NCBI RefSeq assembly: GCF_004054195.1
Contig: NZ_SBIW01000011.1
Location: 1-64,000, forward strand
Origin: Mucilaginibacter gilvus
GTDB lineage: Bacteria > Bacteroidota > Bacteroidia > Sphingobacteriales > Sphingobacteriaceae
DNA: 64,000 nucleotides
Reading direction: 5' to 3'
The notes beneath the pieces were generated by a model that saw nothing but the letters and a program-made list of their open reading frames with translations, did not search any database and was not told the DNA's origin. Every line of letters begins with the position of its first letter. The stretch's first letter is position 1. Shown piece by piece: positions 9,055 through 17,133 of the stretch. The position numbers and the translations under genes were made by a program.

Positions 9055-9438
9055 CTATTTTTGTTTTAGCATATCGTTCTTCTCTTTTTCAGCCTGAAGC
9101 AGCCGCTCAAGAAGAACTACCTTTTCATTGTATAACTCTACAATTTTGTCAATTGGATTAAAAGTACAATGATAATTGAATCCTGAACTTGTATCGTTAA
9201 AAGTATTAAAGTAATTGACCATAGCTTCTTCACTAAAGGTTTTTATTGCTTCTGCTGTAACGCCTAAAACACCGGCAATTTTTTCTAATGCACTATCTTC
9301 CACCTCAGCACTCTGCTCAATTTTAGATATAGCTTGCTGGCTTATACCCAGTTCGGCGGCAAGAGCTTCCTGCTTCATTCCGCGCAATTCCCGGATTTTA
9401 CTGATCTTTCTGCCGATATGTATAGTAGGTTCGTTCAT
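9055..9438 (-). CDS. XRE-family transcriptional regulator
   Basis: A 127-residue protein with an N-terminal helix-turn-helix of the Cro/CI type at about residues 8-65 (IGRKISKIRELRGMKQ, EALAAELGISQQAISKIEQ, LEKIAGVLGVTAEAIKTF). The C-terminal part (about 95-127) is a charged heptad-like helix, IVELYNEKVVLLERLLQAEK, probably for dimerisation. It is divergently transcribed from the HEPN gene; the 137-base gap between them contains the palindrome at 9484-9498. It probably represses its own promoter and the HEPN gene and may control transfer functions of the element. Its target is inferred from position. Confidence 0.85.
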   Translation of the reverse strand: MNEPTIHIGRKISKIRELRGMKQEALAAELGISQQAISKIEQSAEVEDSALEKIAGVLGVTAEAIKTFSEEAMVNYFNTFNDTSSGFNYHCTFNPIDKIVELYNEKVVLLERLLQAEKEKNDMLKQK

Positions 9439-9483
9439 AGGTCTAAAGTATTATAAAATGTAAATGTAACAAACAACAGTGCC

Positions 9484-9498
9484 ATTGTAAAATACAAT
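9484..9498. promoter_or_regulatory. palindrome in the xre/HEPN divergent promoter region
   Basis: ATTGTA-AAA-TACAAT is a perfect 15-base palindrome with a 3-base centre, sitting between the divergent xre and HEPN genes. That is where an XRE dimer would be expected to bind. A separate hairpin, CACCTG...CAGGTG (9541-9562), lies in the HEPN 5' leader, 13 bases before its ATG. Confidence 0.4.
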
Positions 9499-9575
9499 TT
9501 GCTATGGTTCGGTACGGCTGCATTGTGTACTTATTTTGAACACCTGCCAATGCCGACAGGTGAAAACGAAATTTT

Positions 9576-11030
9576 ATGCAGGCTGAAGAATTTAACCACT
9601 GGGATTTTTATCCCATCAACCTGACACCCGAGCAGGTTAATAATCCACTAAGCGTTATCACGACCTTTTTTGATCACGATAGTTTGCCGGGACATTTGGA
9701 AACGTTACAGAATTGGTGTTTCACCATATTGAAGCCGGACTTTTACCGGGATGAAAAAGGTAGCCCATCGGGATTGCTTTACTTTCATAAGTTAACAATT
9801 TCTTTGGTCGAAGCAGCATATCTTATTAAAGATATGCCCGACAAACCTAACGTTATGGTAGCGGCTATTGATCTTTCGTTTGAGCAAAGGGAATGGAGTT
9901 ATTACCCGGTATCGCTAAGCAAAGAACAACAGCAGAATCCGTATTTACTATTGGATGATTTCTTTAGCCAATACACTTTGCCTCAATACCGTGCGATGCT
10001 TTACGACTGGCTGGAGCATGGCCTGTCAAGCAAACCCGCCCGTGAATTTATAGAGCCTTTAGACCTGCTGACCGTAAACGAAAACCTGGAAAAGCTATTT
10101 GGGGCTGCATGGTTTATTTTTCAGCGGTTATCAGCAAAGCCGTCATTAAAATGCGATGCTCCTATGGGCAGGGTGCCATTTTCGTTATCCGCTAATCTTT
10201 CCCAAGTTGAACGGGAGATTTATGCTGTTAAATTATATCAGCTAAACCGCAATATGCCGGATGGGCAGGCCGTGCTGATCAGCAAGCTTATATCTATCAT
10301 CATTCATAAAGTTAGCTCTGTACAGGCAGTGATTCATTTGGGTGCTGCACCAAATAATAAAATATACCTGCTGGTGATTACCGATAATGAGGAACAACAA
10401 TTGGCACAAAGCCTTGCAGGTATGATAGAAGACAGTTGCAGGGAAACAGCAAACGTCGTAGCATTAGTACATCATGCCTCTGCCTTGTTCACGGGATTAA
10501 AGCGTAGCAACGTGTTTTTTAATACCGCTTTAAGCTGTCCGGCTGTTTATTTGTCCGGCGAGTTACTATTGCCTGCCGCTCTGCCTTTATCTGCCGTTCA
10601 ACATAATACAACATCATCGCAATGGCAGCACTGGCACTGGTTGGGATTAGACTTTTATAACGGTGCAAAATATCATTTACAACAAGGAGCCGATAACGCT
10701 GCGCTCTTTTGCCTGCATCAATGCGCGGAATGTATTTTGGTCGCCTTGGTAAGGTCAGTACTGAACTATGATATTAACAATCACAATTTATCGAGACTAC
10801 TCGCCATTACCGAAATGTTTACGGCTGATCTTGTTATCGTTTTTAAGATGCATGAACCGGGGAATCTGATGCTGTTTAATGAACTGAAACATGCTTATGT
10901 GAATGTGAGGTATAAGGACGGATATGAAGCCGGGCGCAGCAATGTAAGCGCATTGTTAGATACAGTCAAACAATTGTTAACTGTGGCTGAAAGAGTTTAT
11001 GAGCAACATGTGCTTACAAGTAGCTTGTAA
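9576..11030 (+). CDS. HEPN-domain protein with duplicated N-terminal module
   Basis: A 484-residue protein. The N-terminus is an internal duplication of roughly 80 residues: HWDFYPINLTPEQVNNPL..FF (about 8-100) and EWSYYPVSLSKEQQQNPYLLL..FF (about 110-185). A central region (about 215-345: AVIHLGAAPNNKIYLLVITDN) has the look of a degenerate nucleotidyltransferase-like fold. The C-terminal part (about 355-475) is a HEPN domain: HLQQGADNAALFCLHQCAE and the closing HAYVNVRYKDGY motif. HEPN proteins include toxin RNases and partners of minimal nucleotidyltransferases; the usual RNase RxxxxH motif is not obvious here. It stands alone in the mobilizable element opposite the XRE regulator, which may be its control. 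Confidence 0.7.
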   Translation: MQAEEFNHWDFYPINLTPEQVNNPLSVITTFFDHDSLPGHLETLQNWCFTILKPDFYRDEKGSPSGLLYFHKLTISLVEAAYLIKDMPDKPNVMVAAIDLSFEQREWSYYPVSLSKEQQQNPYLLLDDFFSQYTLPQYRAMLYDWLEHGLSSKPAREFIEPLDLLTVNENLEKLFGAAWFIFQRLSAKPSLKCDAPMGRVPFSLSANLSQVEREIYAVKLYQLNRNMPDGQAVLISKLISIIIHKVSSVQAVIHLGAAPNNKIYLLVITDNEEQQLAQSLAGMIEDSCRETANVVALVHHASALFTGLKRSNVFFNTALSCPAVYLSGELLLPAALPLSAVQHNTTSSQWQHWHWLGLDFYNGAKYHLQQGADNAALFCLHQCAECILVALVRSVLNYDINNHNLSRLLAITEMFTADLVIVFKMHEPGNLMLFNELKHAYVNVRYKDGYEAGRSNVSALLDTVKQLLTVAERVYEQHVLTSSL

Positions 11031-11424
11031 ATTATTCTTTGGAAATATGCAGCTGCGGCAAGCGGCTCATTACATCACGCGTATGCACGCTATATTCATT
11101 CGCCGCCAGCCTCGCTGCGAACGCAGGAATAACTCCTACCTCGTTACACCTGCAAACCCGAAAGCTGACTGAAAAGAATAACAGTGACAACGCCTATAAC
11201 TACAGCTTTTAAATTATAAGCTAAACTAATAAAGAAAGCTGGGGTGATTCCCTATCGTTGCATTACACCGCACCCACAAAGTTAGCCCAGCCCCTAAATC
11301 GTAAAGGGCATGTAAATAGCGATTGTTGTTTGGGGTGTTGCGCCACCCTTGACAATTTAGCGGCTTAGCACTCCCGGTTGTTTAAGCGGAGCAACGACTA
11401 CCTATGTTTAAGCCGTAACCAAAC
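11031..11424. other. non-coding region before the recombinase operon
   Basis: No supported gene. It contains several inverted repeats: GGGTG...CACCC near 11332-11347 and CGGCTTA (11361-11367) with TAAGCCG (11409-11415). ACTCCCGGTTG followed by AACGACTA (about 11369-11400) recurs with similar spacing near 29038-29067. An oriT, attachment or regulatory RNA function is possible but not shown. Confidence 0.4.
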
Positions 11425-11454
11425 TTTATTATTCGGTAGTACCGAAATGCTTGT
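11425..11454. promoter_or_regulatory. palindromic operator-like site, copy 2, upstream of recombinase genes
   Basis: Core palindrome TTCGGTAGTACCGAA at 11432-11446; 28 of 30 bases match copy 1 at 7338-7367. It ends 57 bases before the ATG at 11503. As at copy 1, a hairpin (GCCGCT-taatctc-AGCGGC, 11484-11502) abuts the start codon. Confidence 0.6.
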
Positions 11455-11502
11455 CAAGTAAGGCCGCCCGATGACGCGATTTTGCCGCTTAATCTCAGCG
11501 GC

Positions 11503-11664
11503 ATGGTTAACAACTCGGGACGGAAGCGAAATATCACTACTCAAAGAGCAATAGAAATATTGAAGAAAAGGGGTGTGGAAATAAGTGAAAAAAAAGCGGA
11601 AGAAGTCTTGGAAATCATGTATTTTTTAGCTAAATTGATTGTAAATCAGGAGATTAAAAAATGA
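11503..11664 (+). CDS. small basic protein upstream of the serine recombinase
   Basis: A 53-residue protein, MVNNSGRKRNITTQRA..., predicted to be helical and basic with LKKRGVEISEKKAEEVLEIMYFLAKL in two halves. I choose the ATG at 11503 over an in-frame TTG 21 bases upstream because the TTG lies in the hairpin and because this gives the same operator-to-start spacing as mobC. Its stop overlaps the recombinase start (ATGA), so the two are translationally coupled. Small genes in this position are common ahead of large serine recombinases in Bacteroidota; it may be a recombination directionality or regulatory factor, which is inference. No known domain recognised. Confidence 0.65.
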   Translation: MVNNSGRKRNITTQRAIEILKKRGVEISEKKAEEVLEIMYFLAKLIVNQEIKK

Positions 11665-13244
11665 AAGTTGCAGATATATACATCCGTGTAAGTACCGATG
11701 AACAAGCCGACAAGGGTTATTCCCAAAGAAGCCAGGAAGAGGTTTTAAGGCGTTATTGCGAGATCAACAACATCAGTATCAGAAAAACCATTTTTGAAGA
11801 CCACTCTGCCAAAACCTTTATCAGGCCGCAATGGCAGGGCTTGTTGCTTAACCTTAGAAAGCAACGGGGCAAAGTTGACCTGGTACTGTTCACCAAGTGG
11901 GACAGGTTCAGCCGTAATGCACCCGATGCTTACCAAATGATTAATACCCTTAAGATATTGGGTGTGGAACCGCAGGCGATCGAGCAGCCTTTAGATATGG
12001 AGGTTCCTGAAAATAAGATGATGCTGGCCATCTACCTGACCGCACCCGAAATTGAGAACGACCGCAGGGCATTGAATACTTTTTATGGCTTGAGACGTGC
12101 CAGGAAAGAAGGGCGTTGGGTATCACACGCACCAATGGGTTATGTGAACAGGCATGATATCACCGGCAAGAAATTCATTGCCATTGATCCGCCACAGGCT
12201 AAGATCATTCAATGGGCATTTAAAGAAGTGGCTAAGGGTATTTACTCCATTCAGCAGGTTTATGAAAAAGCTGCGGAGATGGGTTTGAGATGTAAACGCA
12301 ATAACTTTTATGTCGCTATCCGCAACCCGGTTTATTGCGGAAAGATCCTGATCGTTAAATATAAGGATGAAGCAGCGCACACTGTCAATGGCTTGCATGA
12401 AGGCATTATCTCTGAAAGCCTTTTTTATGATGTACAGGACGTCTTGAGCGGCAAAAAGAAAGCAGAGAAGACCAAAGTCCTTTCGCCGGATATGTTGCCG
12501 CTAAGAGGCTTTATCAGGTGTTCTAAGTGCAGCCGTGTACTATGTGGCAGCGCATCTAAAGGCCGTAATGGTTATTACTACTATTACCATTGCTCATCTG
12601 CCTGTGGATGCAGATATAAGGCTGAGGACGTTAACAAAGCATTTGACGAGGTAATAGAGGAATTTACAATCAATGAAAATTATGCAGAGTTGTTTACGGA
12701 AGTTATCGCTGATACTTACAAAAGCCAAAACACAACGCAGTTGATCTCCCGCTCGGAACTCCTTAAAGAGATCAACGACCTGAACGGCCGTATTGCTAAA
12801 GCAAGGGAGTTACTTCTGAACGGGGACATTGACGGCGCGGATTACAAGACCATCAAGTCTGAAAATGAATATAAGATAAACGTATTGGAAGCGAAGTTGG
12901 CAGAGGCGGCAGCAGTTAATTCTAAAGCTGAAAACATAGAACCGATACTGAGGAGGGCAATTACCAAATTAACGCAGCTGGACAGAATCTATTCAAAATC
13001 AACAACTTCTGAAAAGCGGGAATTAATTGGTTCGATGTACCCCCAAAAATTCACTTTCGAGGAATTGCAACATCGAACCGCTTTTACAAGTGAATTATAT
13101 TCTTGTATCTACTTGATTAACAGAAAAATAGCGAGCAAAAAAGAAGGGCAAGCGACCGATTTTTCGTGCTTGCCCATTCTGGCTCCTGAGGCTGGGCTCG
13201 AACCATCTGATAGACTTGCAAATGCTCTAATTCTTAAAAATTAG
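11661..13244 (+). CDS. large serine recombinase / site-specific integrase
   Basis: A 527-residue recombinase that would integrate and excise the mobilizable element. The resolvase catalytic domain is at about 1-150, with the nucleophile Ser11 in YIRVSTDEQ and KWDRFSRN near 74-81. A Recombinase domain (about 160-260) follows, then a zinc-ribbon (FIRCSKCSRVLC...HCSSACGCRY, about 290-330) and a coiled coil (about 375-415). The last 25 or so residues, LAPEAGLEPSDRL..., are not family sequence: they are the translation of a tRNA-3'-end-like segment at 13180-13204 and the bases beyond it. A hairpin GGGCAAGC/GCTTGCCC (13146-13175) lies just before that, inside the frame. So the functional C-terminus probably ends near residue 495-500 and the ORF runs on through the attachment site. 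Confidence 0.9.
   Translation: MKVADIYIRVSTDEQADKGYSQRSQEEVLRRYCEINNISIRKTIFEDHSAKTFIRPQWQGLLLNLRKQRGKVDLVLFTKWDRFSRNAPDAYQMINTLKILGVEPQAIEQPLDMEVPENKMMLAIYLTAPEIENDRRALNTFYGLRRARKEGRWVSHAPMGYVNRHDITGKKFIAIDPPQAKIIQWAFKEVAKGIYSIQQVYEKAAEMGLRCKRNNFYVAIRNPVYCGKILIVKYKDEAAHTVNGLHEGIISESLFYDVQDVLSGKKKAEKTKVLSPDMLPLRGFIRCSKCSRVLCGSASKGRNGYYYYYHCSSACGCRYKAEDVNKAFDEVIEEFTINENYAELFTEVIADTYKSQNTTQLISRSELLKEINDLNGRIAKARELLLNGDIDGADYKTIKSENEYKINVLEAKLAEAAAVNSKAENIEPILRRAITKLTQLDRIYSKSTTSEKRELIGSMYPQKFTFEELQHRTAFTSELYSCIYLINRKIASKKEGQATDFSCLPILAPEAGLEPSDRLANALILKN
13180..13204 (-). other. tRNA-3'-end-like segment, putative attachment site
   Basis: Read on the minus strand this gives GGTTCGAGCCCAGC, then CTCAGGAG and CCA. 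That is a T-loop (TTCGAGC), the 3' T-stem, an acceptor 3' half and the CCA end. The matching 5' T-stem and 5' acceptor half (TCCTGAG) are absent to the right, so no whole tRNA is present. A tRNA 3' remnant abutting an integrase is the usual mark of a mobile-element att site; the assignment is inferred. Confidence 0.45.
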
Positions 13245-13386
13245 TGATTAGTTAATACCGCACTGTAGCTACTTTTGCCATAGTGCAGTTGAAAAGTAAG
13301 TCTGAACATTTAATAGCAATTTATCATATAAAAGTTTATATAAGCTGTGTAAATCACTTTCTGTTAAATCTAATATTTGTTACACG

Positions 13387-14112
13387 TTATTTATCTATCA
13401 ATTTATAAAATCCTTCACGGTAACTATCCCCCACAGAAATCATTGTTTCGCCTATAACAATACGGCTGCGTTCGATGTAAGTGATATGCTTTAGCGCAAC
13501 GATAAATGATTTATGCACCCTTATAAAATCCATACGCGGCAGTTGCTCTTCTATTCGCTTCATGGTTTGCAGGCTCATAATCCGCTCAGTAGACAATTGT
13601 ATGCAGATATAATTTTGTAAGCCTTCAACATACAAGATTTCATCCAGATTTACCCGTTGGATGCGATGCTCTGCTTTCACAAACAGATAAGTCGCATTTT
13701 CCGGCTGAACGGTTAACGGGGTTAGCTCAGGTTCTACTTTACTTGCATCATATGTTGAGAACGCCTGCAAAGCCTTACCAGCAGCGCGGTAAAACCTGTC
13801 GAAGGCGATTGGTTTAAGCAGATAATCTATTACATCATGCTCATAGCCATCCAGGGCATATTCGCTGTAGGCGGTGGTTAAAATAATTTTGCTTTGTTTA
13901 CCGGCTATTTTGATGAATTGTAAACCGCTTAATTCAGGCATTTGAATGTCCAGGAAAACCAGGTCGATATTTTGCTCTAGGATAATACTTAGGCCTTCGA
14001 TAGGATTAGTGGTAGTAGCTAAAAGCTCCAAGAATGGGATTTTCTGAATATAATCCGCGAGGATATCTATCGCCAGCGGCTTATCGTCAACAACCAAACA
14101 TTTTAAGCGCAT
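13387..14112 (-). CDS. LytTR-family response regulator
   Basis: A 241-residue response regulator. The receiver domain (about 1-120) has the acidic pair VVDDKP, the phospho-acceptor Asp in LVFLDIQMPELSG (about residue 55), the conserved Thr/Ser in ILTTAYSEYA and Lys in YLLKPI. The C-terminal LytTR DNA-binding domain (about 140-241) includes RIQRVNLDEILYVEGLQNY and RVHKSFIVALKHI. Its start codon overlaps the stop of the histidine kinase gene by one base, so the two make a cotranscribed two-component system. LytTR pairs in Bacteroidota often control nearby transport or envelope genes; the target here is unknown, possibly the divergent esterase gene. Confidence 0.92.
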   Translation of the reverse strand: MRLKCLVVDDKPLAIDILADYIQKIPFLELLATTTNPIEGLSIILEQNIDLVFLDIQMPELSGLQFIKIAGKQSKIILTTAYSEYALDGYEHDVIDYLLKPIAFDRFYRAAGKALQAFSTYDASKVEPELTPLTVQPENATYLFVKAEHRIQRVNLDEILYVEGLQNYICIQLSTERIMSLQTMKRIEEQLPRMDFIRVHKSFIVALKHITYIERSRIVIGETMISVGDSYREGFYKLIDK

Positions 14113-15146
14113 CAGTTCTGTTTTAAAATAAGGTTTACTTTGTAAAGGTGGGCATTATTAGTTATGGTTAATTGGTGCCTTTCGGGATACATCAATTTAA
14201 GGCGCCGTTGTACGTTACTTAAACCAATACCCCCCGTATTATCTTTCTGCCCCTGACTTTTTTTATTACTTAAACTAAAAATTATCTCTGCATTATTTGA
14301 ATGCAGATATATCTCTATCGGGTGCTGCGGGTCATTCCAAATGCCATGTTTAAAAGCATTCTCTACGAAGGCGATAAAGAGCAGTGATGCTATGGGCTGA
14401 TCGCCCAAATACCCCTCCTGCGTAAACTTAACGTACGCCATACCTTTGGCACTTATCCGCTGCAAGGCAATCACATTTTCTAAATATTCCACTTCGCGGT
14501 TTAATGGCATAAAATCCTCGTTGCCTTCGCGAAGCATATAGCGCAGCATTACTGATAGCTTCAGCAGCGCCTCGGGTGCTTGTTCCGACTTTTGGTAGGT
14601 AAGTGAATAAATATCGTTAATGGTATTAAACAAAAAATGGGGGTTAATTTGCGAACGCAGGAAGGCTAGTTCGGTACTTAACTTTTCCTGTTGCAATTCC
14701 TGCTGGCGTTGGCCGCTCTTGTACCAGTTCTCTGCAAAAAAATACATCAGTCCATATATAAAGTAGCTGGGGAAGTAATAGAAAAATATGTTACTGATGT
14801 AATAATTTACCGTTGGAGTTTCATCATGATAATTATCAAAGTGAATTACCGGCTTGAGGAACCAAAACTCCAAAGCATATCGTGCGAAAATAACTATCCC
14901 CCATATTAAAGCAGTAAGCAGCAACGCATGTAAATATTGCCGCTTTAAAATTAGCCGAGGGGCAACCCAAAAGTAACTGCAATAAAAGCAAATAGCTGAT
15001 AATATATAGTAACTAATAGAAGTGATCAGGAAGGTAATAAGCGGCAAGCCTAACATTTTACCGGAAAAATATCCCCTCAAAAAAGCCCCGGTTATGAGTA
15101 CCGCCCAAAATGCTATATGTACTAATACAATCCGCTTACGCTCCAT
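14112..15146 (-). CDS. LytS/YehU-type sensor histidine kinase
   Basis: A 344-residue membrane kinase with four hydrophobic segments in the first 140 residues (starting HIAFWAVLITGAFLRGYF) and no periplasmic sensor domain. A short coiled coil leads into the His_kinase domain, whose phospho-acceptor His is in RSQINPHFLFN (about residue 195), and then a short HATPase domain with FVENAFKHGIW (N box, about 270) and NTGGIGLSNVQRRL (G box). It phosphorylates the LytTR regulator encoded immediately downstream. The gene is divergent from the esterase-like gene at 15305, with about 160 bases between the start codons. Confidence 0.92.
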   Translation of the reverse strand: MERKRIVLVHIAFWAVLITGAFLRGYFSGKMLGLPLITFLITSISYYILSAICFYCSYFWVAPRLILKRQYLHALLLTALIWGIVIFARYALEFWFLKPVIHFDNYHDETPTVNYYISNIFFYYFPSYFIYGLMYFFAENWYKSGQRQQELQQEKLSTELAFLRSQINPHFLFNTINDIYSLTYQKSEQAPEALLKLSVMLRYMLREGNEDFMPLNREVEYLENVIALQRISAKGMAYVKFTQEGYLGDQPIASLLFIAFVENAFKHGIWNDPQHPIEIYLHSNNAEIIFSLSNKKSQGQKDNTGGIGLSNVQRRLKLMYPERHQLTITNNAHLYKVNLILKQN

Positions 15147-15304
15147 AGGCTAAATATATGCCCTTGCGGCGGTTAGGGCAATAGCGTTTGTCAGTAATAT
15201 TAAGGCATTGGTCACTAAAAATAGGCTCCTTGTGTATCGATGGCTAACCCGCTGAAACTTTGTTGGCATTTATCCCTCATTTTAGCAAAACCAAATTAAA
15301 TTAT

Positions 15305-16990
15305 ATGAAAAAAACATTATTGCTAATGCTATTTGCATTCCTCTTCATTTCAGCAAAGGCGCAGGATTATATTGCAATGGGCGATTCTTGCTTCAAAACG
15401 AAGAACTATCTCTGCGCCGCCCAAAACTACGACCTGTTTTTGGCTAAGGTAGAAAGCCGGTCAAATATGATTGCTTATAAATCAGCCAAAGCATGGGCAA
15501 TGGCTGCCGACAAAGAACGCACTATAGCGGCCATCAAAATATATGTAAAAAATAATTACGAGAACGATTATCCCATTTTCAGTAACCGGCTGATAAAGGA
15601 AAGGGCTTTCGACTTGGTGAAAGATGATGAGCGTTACAAAAACATTTTAGCAGCTGTGATCGCTAAGGAAAATACTATTAAAGCGGAGGAAAAAAATAAG
15701 GCAGATTCGATAGTAGCCTTCCAAGCCCTTTTAGAAAAAGAAGGCTTATTGAATAAACTCGACCTGGATAAGGGTAGCGCAATTGAAACTTACAATCGTA
15801 TCAAAGCCTACAATAAATACCCGCAACTAAAGCATGAGACAATATCCTTACAATTTAAAATTACAGATAGCCTACATACGGCCTTCCTGATAGTACTGCC
15901 GAAGGATTATGATGCGCATAAAAGCTATCGGCTATTGTTTTTTCTGCACGGCGCGGTAAGCAGTAATACCGGTTACCCGGATTATGCCGATGCAAGGGAC
16001 ACTAGTGGCTGGAACAGATATTACACCAAATACGCCACCATCAATAAAGTAATAATGGTATACCCCATGGGTAACCGAGATTATAACTGGATGTATCCGG
16101 ACAATGGCTTTTATATAATTCCCGCTATGCTTAAGCAAATCAAGCAGGTAATTAACGTGGATGATAACAGGGTTTTTATCTCAGGACACTCTAACGGCGC
16201 GACAGGTTCGTTCTCTTACGCTATAAAACAGCCATCATTATTTACGGGCTTTTACGGTTTTAACACCAGGCCACGGGTGGCCACAGGCGGCACTTATATC
16301 AGGAATTTGCTCAACCGGTCGTGGTTTAATGTATCGGTCGACCAGGATTATTATTACCCACCAGCTGCACACGATTCGCTCGACAAAGTGATGAAAGGCC
16401 TCCATGCAGATTACCAGGATCATCGCTACAACGGTTTCCCGCATTGGTTCCCGCAGTTTAATGAATCGGAACCAGCCTATAAGTTATTGTTTGCCGACTT
16501 GACGATGCGTAAGCGCAATCCTTTCCGCCCCAATATTTCTTGGGAATGCGATGATGTAAAATACGGCCGCTGCGACTGGCTCAGCATAACGGCTTTAGAT
16601 ACAACTACAGCTGCAAAAGCTGCCTGGCAAAAGCCTATTAACTTTAGAATAAACAAATGGGTGGTGCTGGACAAAGAAGCCAAAGCCCACATAGTAGATA
16701 CGATGATGAATGGCTTTGTTTACCGCAAACGCTCGGGTGCGGTAAAGGCAGCTTATAGCAACAATATATTTAACATAGAGACATCAGATGTTGGTGCAAT
16801 ACGAATTTACTTGTCGCCTGAGATGGTCGATTTTAAGAAACCTGTTGCTGTAACCATAAATGGCAAGCAAAGATTTAAAGGAAAAGTGATTTACAACAAG
16901 CAATTTATGACGGACGGATTTGAAGCAACTTTGGATAAAGCAGCACTTTGGGTAAACTATATTGATATTGTGGTAAAACCAAAAATTTAA
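15305..16990 (+). CDS. secreted esterase / alpha-beta hydrolase
   Basis: From MKKTLLLMLF (chosen because it begins a standard signal peptide ending SAKAQ; an in-frame ATG 45 bases upstream is less likely) the protein has 561 residues. Residues about 25-165 form a helical, TPR-like N-terminal part. The hydrolase domain follows: LLFFLHGAVSSNTGYPD (oxyanion region), the nucleophile elbow GHSNGATGSF (about residue 290) and a late His in the HRYNGFPHWFPQF area. It resembles the PHB-depolymerase/feruloyl-esterase type of secreted esterase. The C-terminal third (about 425-561) is strand-rich and may bind substrate. It is divergent from the LytS/LytTR pair, and a strong hairpin terminator lies about 75 bases downstream. 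Substrate unknown. Confidence 0.75.
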   Translation: MKKTLLLMLFAFLFISAKAQDYIAMGDSCFKTKNYLCAAQNYDLFLAKVESRSNMIAYKSAKAWAMAADKERTIAAIKIYVKNNYENDYPIFSNRLIKERAFDLVKDDERYKNILAAVIAKENTIKAEEKNKADSIVAFQALLEKEGLLNKLDLDKGSAIETYNRIKAYNKYPQLKHETISLQFKITDSLHTAFLIVLPKDYDAHKSYRLLFFLHGAVSSNTGYPDYADARDTSGWNRYYTKYATINKVIMVYPMGNRDYNWMYPDNGFYIIPAMLKQIKQVINVDDNRVFISGHSNGATGSFSYAIKQPSLFTGFYGFNTRPRVATGGTYIRNLLNRSWFNVSVDQDYYYPPAAHDSLDKVMKGLHADYQDHRYNGFPHWFPQFNESEPAYKLLFADLTMRKRNPFRPNISWECDDVKYGRCDWLSITALDTTTAAKAAWQKPINFRINKWVVLDKEAKAHIVDTMMNGFVYRKRSGAVKAAYSNNIFNIETSDVGAIRIYLSPEMVDFKKPVAVTINGKQRFKGKVIYNKQFMTDGFEATLDKAALWVNYIDIVVKPKI

Positions 16991-17065
16991 TAAAAAAGAA
17001 ATGATCGTCTGGTGTACCACTAACAATTTAATGTACCCAATTTCTTCAATTCTTCTAAGAAATGG

Positions 17066-17126
17066 TTCGAAAAAAATCCAATAGGGTTCGCTAAGCTAAC
17101 TTGATCCCTATTGGACTTTTTTCGAA
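17066..17126. terminator. strong bidirectional terminator hairpin after the esterase gene
   Basis: Arms 17066-17086 and 17106-17126 are complementary at 20 of 21 positions around a 19-base loop. The inner stem is CCAATAGGG/CCCTATTGG, flanked by an A-tract on the left and a T-tract on the right, so it should work on both strands. The group II intron begins only about 8 bases after the right arm. Confidence 0.75.
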
Positions 17127-17133
17127 TCGCGCT

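Noticed and set aside
13180..13262. A complete tRNA gene on the minus strand at the recombinase end
   Set aside because: The 5' acceptor half and 5' T-stem matching the 3' end are absent; only a 3'-end-like piece is present.
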